Origin: Planctomycetota bacterium
Lineage (GTDB): Bacteria > Planctomycetota > UBA11346
Reading direction: 5' to 3'
Assembly: GCA_007131555.1 (NCBI GenBank)
Contig: SLQH01000086.1
Location: 1-14,225, forward strand
DNA length: 14,225 bases
Part shown: piece after piece, positions 7,979-14,225 of the stretch
How the letters are laid out: each line of letters begins with the position of its first letter
Numbering within the stretch: the first letter of the stretch is position 1
Made by a program: the position numbers and the translations under genes
Notes under the pieces: model-generated
Database searches by the model: none
What the model was told of the DNA's origin: nothing
The model's input: the letters and a program-made list of their open reading frames with translations, nothing else

Positions 7979-8140
7979 GCCTAAATCCGGCCGTAGGCTT
8001 TAGGCTGTAGGGTTGCTGTACAAGGCGACATAGACAGATTCGGGCTTTCACCCAGAAGGTGAACCCTTTCTGTCTGCGTATATCCTGCTTGGACAGCGGG
8101 CCTACATCCAAATTTCATCGTTCAACTGCGGGATTTAGGC
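7979..8140 (+). repeat. Dispersed palindromic element, copy A (full length)
   Basis: A 162-bp element in the convergent dnaB-rpmA gap. The ends are a perfect 10-bp inverted repeat: GCCTAAATCC at 7979-7988 and GGATTTAGGC at 8131-8140. Inside are nested arms: CAAG 8021-8024 with CTTG 8088-8091; AGACAGA 8032-8038 with TCTGTCT 8069-8075; and a central hairpin TTCACC 8047-8052, loop CAGAA, GGTGAA 8058-8063, extended by GGG/CCC. It aligns along its whole length with copy B (10247-10412, opposite orientation) and over its left two thirds with copies C and D. Base composition is visibly less GC-rich than its surroundings. No transposase lies nearby. The rest of this 367-bp gap holds two further hairpins (8166-8182 and 8247-8273) and no gene. 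Confidence 0.9.
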
Positions 8141-8165
8141 TGGGAGACGTGGTGGCCCCCGGAGT

Positions 8166-8182
8166 GCGACGCTTCGCGTCGC
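8166..8182. other. Short perfect hairpin in the dnaB-rpmA gap
   Basis: GCGACGC, loop TTC, GCGTCGC: a 7-bp GC-rich stem, 26 bases beyond the end of element copy A. It lacks a T-run on either side, so it is not a classic intrinsic terminator. It could still stop or protect a transcript coming from dnaB. Confidence 0.4.
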
Positions 8183-8246
8183 CCTGGTCGGCTGGAAACC
8201 GGCGGTCCCAGGGAAGGTGCTTCGAAACGCCAACCAACAACGCAGA

Positions 8247-8273
8247 CAAGCCTCCTGCATGGCAGGAGGCTTG
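8247..8273 (-). terminator. Terminator-like hairpin of rpmA
   Basis: A perfect 12-bp stem (CAAGCCTCCTGC against GCAGGAGGCTTG) with a three-base loop, 33 bases past the rpmA stop on the minus strand. The following minus-strand sequence is moderately T/G-rich (TCTGCGTTGTTGG) rather than a clean U-tract. The position and stem strength support a termination or 3'-end-protecting role. Confidence 0.65.
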
Positions 8274-8305
8274 TGGTGACGGCGTGGCGGCCTGTGGCCG
8301 AGCTG

Positions 8306-8548
8306 TCAGTTGGCGGCGATCACGCTCACGGTGCGTCCGTGGAACTGCACCTGGCCGGCACTGAGGGCGTAGATGGTGTAATCACGACCCAAGCCGGTAC
8401 CAGCCCCAGGCTTGAAGCGGGTACCGCACTGACGGATGATGATGTTGCCGGGAATCACCGCTTCACCGCCGAACTTCTTCACGCCGCGGCGCTTGGAGAT
8501 CGAATCGCGACCGTTGGAGGTCGAACCCTGACCAGTCTTGTGTGCCAT
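8306..8548 (-). CDS. rpmA: 50S ribosomal protein L27
   Basis: L27 is a small basic protein of the large ribosomal subunit whose N-terminal tail reaches toward the peptidyl transferase centre. The 80-residue product begins MAHKTGQGSTSNGRDSISKR and continues RRGVKKFGGEAVIPGNIIIR and RQCGTRFKPGAG, the family's hallmark segments, and ends with a strand around VQFHGRTVSV. A strong ribosome site (AAGGAAGGGG at 8556-8565 on the minus strand, seven bases before the ATG) fixes the start. It starts directly MAHK, so it is not the Firmicutes type with a cleaved leader. In many bacteria rpmA follows rplU (L21); here no rplU is adjacent, and the gene has its own leader and terminator hairpin, so it looks like a monocistronic unit. 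Confidence 0.96.
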   Translation of the reverse strand: MAHKTGQGSTSNGRDSISKRRGVKKFGGEAVIPGNIIIRQCGTRFKPGAGTGLGRDYTIYALSAGQVQFHGRTVSVIAAN

Positions 8549-8586
8549 GACAAAACCCCTTCCTTGTCCCCATCGTGGCGAGGCAT

Positions 8587-8592
8587 GCTATA
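8587..8592 (-). promoter_or_regulatory. Possible -10 box of rpmA
   Basis: TATAGC on the minus strand, 38 bases before the rpmA ATG and in the only space available for its promoter. The sequence upstream offers no good -35 at 16-18 bases; a TTGCAT lies at 13 bases. Weak evidence. Confidence 0.25.
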
Positions 8593-8796
8593 CTCTGCCG
8601 TAGCGATGCAAGCATGAGTTGCCGCTGCCGCCCCGTTGGCGGAGGGTCCATCCCGGCACCTGTTTGCGCTGGATCAGGCTCCAGGTGACATATCCACAGA
8701 CCCGTTTGCGGCCTTACTGATCCTTGCTTCTGGCAGGCAGGTGGCACACTGATCACCTCATGTGCCCGATTGCCGGACCACATGGATGGAGATCCC

Positions 8797-10242
8797 ATGG
8801 CCTTGCGCCCACGTCGTTCGATGGACCGCAATAGTCGCGACTCCGGTTCGCGTCGTGATCAAGCCTCGCGTCGTGATCAGGCCTCACGTCGTGATGCCCC
8901 AGCTGGGCGCAGTCGACGTGGGCGTCAAGGAGCCCAGAGCACAGTCCGGCGTCCCTTGCCGACCTCCCTGGAGGTCCGTATCCAGAACGATCCCCTGTTT
9001 CAGGTGACGACCCTTGATGACAGTCTGTGGATCGACCCCTTCTCCGGCCGTGAGGTGCCCTGCGATCAGGGTTATTTCCGGGCCGCCCTGGGCTTCTATC
9101 GGCGCAACCCGACCTATCGCAATGGCGCCCTGCTGCCACTCGATGAACTGACCGCCATCCGGTGGCGTCATGATCTGATCCGCTTGTTGCCGCACGAGCC
9201 GCGCCTACGCATCTTCGGACGTGATGGCCAGGGCTGGCTCAATCCCTACAGCGGCACCATGCATCAGGATGTGGCCCGCGAAGAGGGCAAGATCAGCATG
9301 CGGACCATCGCCGCCATGGCCAAGGCCTTGAGCACCAGCGATGCGGCTCGCAGCGGCATCATGCTCGACAACGCCACCTTGCAGCAGAAGGTGCGGAGCC
9401 TGGGCAGTGAGGCTGATCGGCCCCGCGGCGGCGATGAGAGCATCTTCGGCCTCAGTGACATGGAAGCTGATCTCAACCGGGCCAAGGACGTCCAGGCCCA
9501 CATGCTCAGCGACCTGCCGGAACTCGACGGCTACGAACTGGCGGTCCAGTTTCTACCGCATGGTGCTGTCAGCGGTGACTTCTATGAGGTCATGCCGCTT
9601 GGTGATGGACGCCTGCTGCTGTTCCTGGGCGATGTCAGCGGTCATGGGGTCCAGGCGGCGCTGGTGGTGGCCACCGCCCTCAAGACCCTGCGCATCCTGG
9701 CCCGACGCAGCACTGAACTGGTCGACCTGCTCAGCCAGCTCAATGACGAGATCAAGGGCGATCTGCTGCCTGGGCAGTTCTGTACCGTGTTCGCCGCCTT
9801 GTTTGACCCGGAGGCGTCCACCTTGCAAGTGGTCCTGGCCGGGCACCATCCGATGGTGGTGGCCAATCTCAACGCCGCCGAGGTTCTGCGCAAGGTCGGG
9901 CGCAAGGGTATGGCCATCGGCCTGATCTCCGGCGACATCTTCCGGCGCAGCCTGCAGCCGGTTGAGATCACCATCCAGCCGGGTGACATCTGCATCCAGT
10001 GTACGGACGGCATCTTCGAGGCCGCCAACCCGGACAACGAGGAATATGGCGAGCATCGTTTCTACGGCCAGTTGCTCAGCACCAGTCAGATGCCACTTGA
10101 TGAGATGGTTGAGACGCTGACCGCTGATGTCATCGAGTACTCCGGAGGCCAGCCCGATGATGACCTCACGGTCTTCGTTTTGGCCAAGGATCCGCCCGAT
10201 GACGGCCTGGGCTCGGGCAGTTATCCGGTGTCCGGCGGCTGA
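8797..10242 (+). CDS. SpoIIE/RsbU-family PP2C-type serine phosphatase with a duplicated W-x-[DN]-P-[FY]-S-G N-terminal region
   Basis: The C-terminal half (about 225-470) is a metal-dependent PP2C/SpoIIE phosphatase. It shows VSGDFYEVMPLGDGRLLLFL with Asp261, GDVSGHG (Asp279), LAGHHP (about 347-352), TDGIFEA (Asp404) and DDD at 454-456, the acidic residues that bind the two metal ions. Such enzymes dephosphorylate STAS antagonists in partner-switching pathways. An Arg/Ser/Asp-rich tail with a six-residue tandem repeat (about 18-35) comes first. Next come two similar segments, SLWIDPFSGREV (76-87) and QGWLNPYSGTMH (145-156), each followed by helical sequence. A helix at about 220-240 precedes the phosphatase. 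No membrane segment is visible, so it is probably cytosolic. The ATG at 8797 has GGAG five bases upstream; ATG 8782 or TTG 8770 are alternatives. It converges with topA. Confidence 0.85.
   Translation: MALRPRRSMDRNSRDSGSRRDQASRRDQASRRDAPAGRSRRGRQGAQSTVRRPLPTSLEVRIQNDPLFQVTTLDDSLWIDPFSGREVPCDQGYFRAALGFYRRNPTYRNGALLPLDELTAIRWRHDLIRLLPHEPRLRIFGRDGQGWLNPYSGTMHQDVAREEGKISMRTIAAMAKALSTSDAARSGIMLDNATLQQKVRSLGSEADRPRGGDESIFGLSDMEADLNRAKDVQAHMLSDLPELDGYELAVQFLPHGAVSGDFYEVMPLGDGRLLLFLGDVSGHGVQAALVVATALKTLRILARRSTELVDLLSQLNDEIKGDLLPGQFCTVFAALFDPEASTLQVVLAGHHPMVVANLNAAEVLRKVGRKGMAIGLISGDIFRRSLQPVEITIQPGDICIQCTDGIFEAANPDNEEYGEHRFYGQLLSTSQMPLDEMVETLTADVIEYSGGQPDDDLTVFVLAKDPPDDGLGSGSYPVSGG
8848..8899 (+). 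repeat. 18-bp tandem repeat inside the phosphatase gene
   Basis: Three consecutive units of TCGCGTCGTGATCAAGCC: 8848-8865, 8866-8883 with one change, and a partial, diverged third at 8884-8899. They encode SRRDQA repeats in the basic N-terminal tail. Such short in-frame repeats can change copy number by slippage without breaking the frame. Confidence 0.85.
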
Positions 10243-10246
10243 TTAT

Positions 10247-10412
10247 CCTAAATCCCGCAATTGAACGATGAAATTTGGATATAGGACCGCTGTCCAAGCA
10301 GATATACGCAGACAGAAAGGGCTCACATTCTGGGTGAAAGTCCGAGTCTGTCTATATCGCCTTGTACAGCAACCCTATAGCCTCCAGCCTAAAGCCTACA
10401 GCCGGATTGAGG
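10247..10412 (-). repeat. Dispersed palindromic element, copy B (full length, reverse orientation)
   Basis: This 166-bp copy fills nearly the whole convergent gap between the phosphatase gene (stop ends 10242) and topA (stop codon 10414-10416). Its reverse complement aligns with copy A from end to end, including the right-arm stretch AAATTTCATCGTTCAA. The ends, CCTAAATCC at 10247-10255 and GGATTGAGG at 10404-10412, form an inverted repeat with one mismatch. The AGACAGA/TCTGTCT arms and the TATAT/ATATA arms are present. The central hairpin is partly mismatched. Confidence 0.9.
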
Positions 10413-10413
10413 A

Positions 10414-12612
<2,199 letters not shown>

Positions 12613-12740
12613 GCGGTATCAAGCGGATCTGAGAGGGTGTGCGCGCAGCCTGACGCAGGGCTGCCTGTGACTGCGATCATGACGCTCTGGGCTGCGGGTG
12701 CCATCGCTGAAATCGACCATGCGAGCCAGGAGCCTGTAAG

Positions 12741-12908
12741 TCTAAATCCGGCTTTTGGCTTTAGGCTGGAGGCTTTAGGGTTGCTGTACAAGACGATTTG
12801 GACAGATTCGGGCTTTCACCCAGAAGGCGAACCGATTCTGACTGCGCATCTCCGCTTGAATAGCAACCCTATAGCCTAAAGTCCAAAGCCTAACTGCTGT
12901 TTTTAGGG
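12741..12908 (+). repeat. Dispersed palindromic element, copy C (in a divergent gap)
   Basis: About 168 bp. The left part (AATCCGGC, GGCTTTAGG, TTGCTGTACAAG, the CAGATTCGGGCTTTCACCCA core) matches copies A and B. The right arm differs from theirs and matches copy D (AGCAACCCTATAGCC and a CTGTTTTTAGG-type end). The outer arms are self-complementary: GGCTTTAGGGTTGCT against AGCAACCCTATAGCC with one mismatch. It lies between the diverging topA and TPR-protein genes, whose 359-bp gap also holds a 22-bp palindrome at 12916-12937. The remaining 12613-12740 shows no feature I can name. Confidence 0.88.
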
Positions 12909-12915
12909 TAAGTCT

Positions 12916-12937
12916 ACATTCGGCTGCAGCCGAATGT
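12916..12937. promoter_or_regulatory. Perfect 22-bp palindrome, possible operator
   Basis: ACATTCGGCTG followed directly by its exact reverse complement CAGCCGAATGT, with no spacer. It sits 34 bases before the ATG of the TPR-like membrane protein gene and 7 bases past element copy C. No T-run follows, which argues against an intrinsic terminator. A dyad of this size is typical of a dimeric repressor site, but no regulator or promoter can be tied to it. Confidence 0.4.
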
Positions 12938-12971
12938 GCGGCCATTGGCAGGCCATGTGCTTGGAACACGC

Positions 12972-13841
12972 ATGACCAGCGCGCTGACCAAGCGAGCGGA
13001 GTCGGGAAACGTTGAAGATGACTGGCCGGCGATGGCGCCTGGACAGGCGTCGGGCGATCTTCCCGACCCGTTTTTCGACATCGACGATGCGGAATCCGAC
13101 GCCGAACAGGATCCCGACTTCGATCGCTTGTTGGATAATCTGGCGCGGGGTCGCACAACCCGCTTATTGCGACAGGCGCGGGGCGCTGACCAGCCGGTGT
13201 CAGATCGCCTTGAGACAGAGTTTGCTCCGGCTACTGATTACAGTCCCCGCCATCAACGCCGCATCAGGACGCGTACCTGGTGGGGACCGAGCACCAGCAT
13301 CACCGGCATGGAAACCCGGACCCATGGTCTGCGCATTGCCCGTCCCCCGCGTTCGGTCCTGGTCTTGATGGTGGTCACCGTGGTCATGCTGGGCCTGATG
13401 ACCATGCTGGTGGGATTGGCTGCCCACGCCTTCTCGCGTATGGTCGAGGACATCCAGACCAGGGCTGATACTGAGCGTGAGCCCGCCCTGCCGGAGCCAT
13501 CAGAGAGCGATTTGCGCGACGCCCGTCGTTTTGAGCGGGTACTGCAGGAGCGCGGTGGCCAGGCGGCCTACTGGCATTTTCGTCGTGGTCAGTTGTTGGC
13601 CCAGGATGGAGAGCACCTGGCAGCTCTGGAGTCTTTCGCTATTGCTGAGTCGACCGATGTGCGGAGCTTGCCCCAGAACTGGCGTCTGGATCAGGCTGCG
13701 GTCCTCATCGCATTGCGCCGTCTGCATGACGCCCGTCAGGCCTTGCATCAGATCAACCCGGCGGAACTGGATGACAGCGAACGAGCCCGTCTGCGTGGTC
13801 TGTGGGGCCGCTTGCATGTGGCCCGGGCAGGCTCGACCTGA
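12972..13841 (+). CDS. Single-pass membrane protein with an acidic cytoplasmic N-terminus and TPR-like C-terminus, function unknown
   Basis: From the ATG at 12972 (GGAA five bases upstream) the protein has 289 residues; a GTG at 12936 would add 12. The first 70 residues are acidic (for example DPFFDIDDAESDAEQDPDFD). A basic stretch (RHQRRIRTRTWW) and RIARPPRS precede one strongly hydrophobic segment at about 129-152. By the positive-inside rule this puts the N-terminus in the cytoplasm and the C-terminus outside. After a Glu/Pro linker the C-terminal 90 residues (AYWHFRRGQLLAQDGEHLAA, LDQAAVLIALRRLHDARQAL) have the alternating small/large helix pattern of TPR repeats, a protein-interaction fold. 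No catalytic motif is visible and I do not recognise a named family. The TGA stop lies inside the left end of element copy D. Confidence 0.75.
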   Translation: MTSALTKRAESGNVEDDWPAMAPGQASGDLPDPFFDIDDAESDAEQDPDFDRLLDNLARGRTTRLLRQARGADQPVSDRLETEFAPATDYSPRHQRRIRTRTWWGPSTSITGMETRTHGLRIARPPRSVLVLMVVTVVMLGLMTMLVGLAAHAFSRMVEDIQTRADTEREPALPEPSESDLRDARRFERVLQERGGQAAYWHFRRGQLLAQDGEHLAALESFAIAESTDVRSLPQNWRLDQAAVLIALRRLHDARQALHQINPAELDDSERARLRGLWGRLHVARAGST

Positions 13842-13998
13842 ATCCGGCTGTTATCCTAGATACGGCAGTTGGCTTTAGGATTGCTACAAGACGACATAGA
13901 CAGATTCGGGCTTTCACCCAGAAGGCGAACCGGTTCTGCCTGCATATATCCGCTTGACTAGCAACCCTATAGCCCAAATCCTAACTGCCGTTTTTAGG
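13837..13998 (+). repeat. Dispersed palindromic element, copy D
   Basis: About 162 bp, beginning within the stop codon region of the TPR-like gene (CCTGAATCCGGC from 13837, with the TGA at 13839-13841 inside it). The core ACATAGACAGATTCGGGCTT and the CACCCAGAAGGCGAACCG hairpin match the other copies, and the right arm matches copy C. Outer arms CGGCAGTT 13863-13870 and AACTGCCG 13983-13990 are perfectly complementary. The next gene ends at 14098 on the opposite strand, so the copy lies in a convergent gap. Confidence 0.9.
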
Positions 13999-14097
13999 TT
14001 AAAACTCTGGAAATACGTGAAATATTAGGGCAATTCCATTGGCTGTCGCTCTCTTGCGTGAGGAAAAAGATCGCTCACAACAGGTGCACGCATTGAT

Positions 14098-14223
14098 TCA
14101 GGAATTGTCCGGGCCATCGGCTTCGATGGCTTCGACCAGGGCCGCGACGCCCTCCTGCGGGCTGAGGTCGCGGCGGATGATCTGGCCGTGGCGATAGAGA
14201 TGGAGGCGTTGGGGGCCGGCTGC
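14098..14223 (-). CDS. C-terminal end of an unidentified protein (5' part outside window)
   Basis: On the minus strand a frame runs from the right edge to a TGA at 14098-14100. It gives 41 residues that include RLHLYRHGQIIRRDLSPQEG followed by VAALVEAIEADGPDNS. Other frames in this segment give low-complexity Pro/Arg or Ser/Ala strings, so this frame is the plausible one. A strand (LHLYRHGQ), a second strand (IIRRDL) and a final amphipathic helix resemble the end of a thioredoxin-fold domain, but 41 residues without an active site cannot establish that. It converges with the TPR-like gene across element copy D. Confidence 0.5.
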   Translation of the reverse strand, partial: AAGPQRLHLYRHGQIIRRDLSPQEGVAALVEAIEADGPDNS

Positions 14224-14225
14224 CA

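Noticed and set aside
7979..8140. Interpretation of the dispersed repeats as a CRISPR array, tRNA genes or rRNA fragments
   Set aside because: The copies are kilobases apart with no regular spacers, and there is no cloverleaf or rRNA signature.

Overview
The window is high-GC bacterial chromosome carrying mostly core genes (condensin, replicative helicase, topoisomerase I, ribosomal protein L27, shikimate kinase). They are mixed with STAS-domain and SpoIIE-type phosphatase regulators. No transposase, phage gene, CRISPR array, tRNA or rRNA was recognised. The lineage cannot be fixed from sequence alone. The cysteine in the SMC Walker A (GPNGCGKSN), the lone rpmA and the STAS/SpoIIE regulators would fit a Planctomycetota/PVC-type or other deep-branching Gram-negative genome, but this is only an impression.

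Layout from left to right: the 3' end of a parvulin-type peptidyl-prolyl isomerase gene (+, to 599). Then a minus-strand group read from right to left: two tandem STAS-like genes (5232-4879 and 4856-4509) followed by smc (4337-723). After a 387-bp divergent spacer come aroK (5620-6162) and dnaB (6289-7938) on the plus strand. rpmA (8548-8306, minus) stands alone with a strong terminator hairpin. A SpoIIE/RsbU-like phosphatase gene (8797-10242, +) converges on topA (12612-10414, minus). A membrane-anchored TPR-like protein of unknown function (12972-13841, +) converges on the 3' end of an unidentified minus-strand gene (14098 to the right edge).

The most notable non-genic signal is a family of about 160-bp, less GC-rich, dispersed palindromic elements. 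There are four full-length copies (7979-8140, 10247-10412, 12741-12908, 13837-13998) and one half copy (669-720). The core can fold into nested hairpins, and in the best copy the ends are a perfect 10-bp inverted repeat. All four convergent gene junctions in the window carry a copy, several directly against stop codons. The fifth copy lies in a divergent spacer. This looks like a MITE/REP-type element or a structured 3'-UTR element, possibly a bidirectional terminator or mRNA-end stabiliser.

Functionally, the two STAS proteins and the PP2C-type phosphatase are the components expected of a partner-switching signalling pathway, although no anti-sigma kinase gene is present in the window. SMC, DnaB and TopA all act in chromosome replication and organisation, but the gene order looks like a patchwork of small transcription units rather than one operon.
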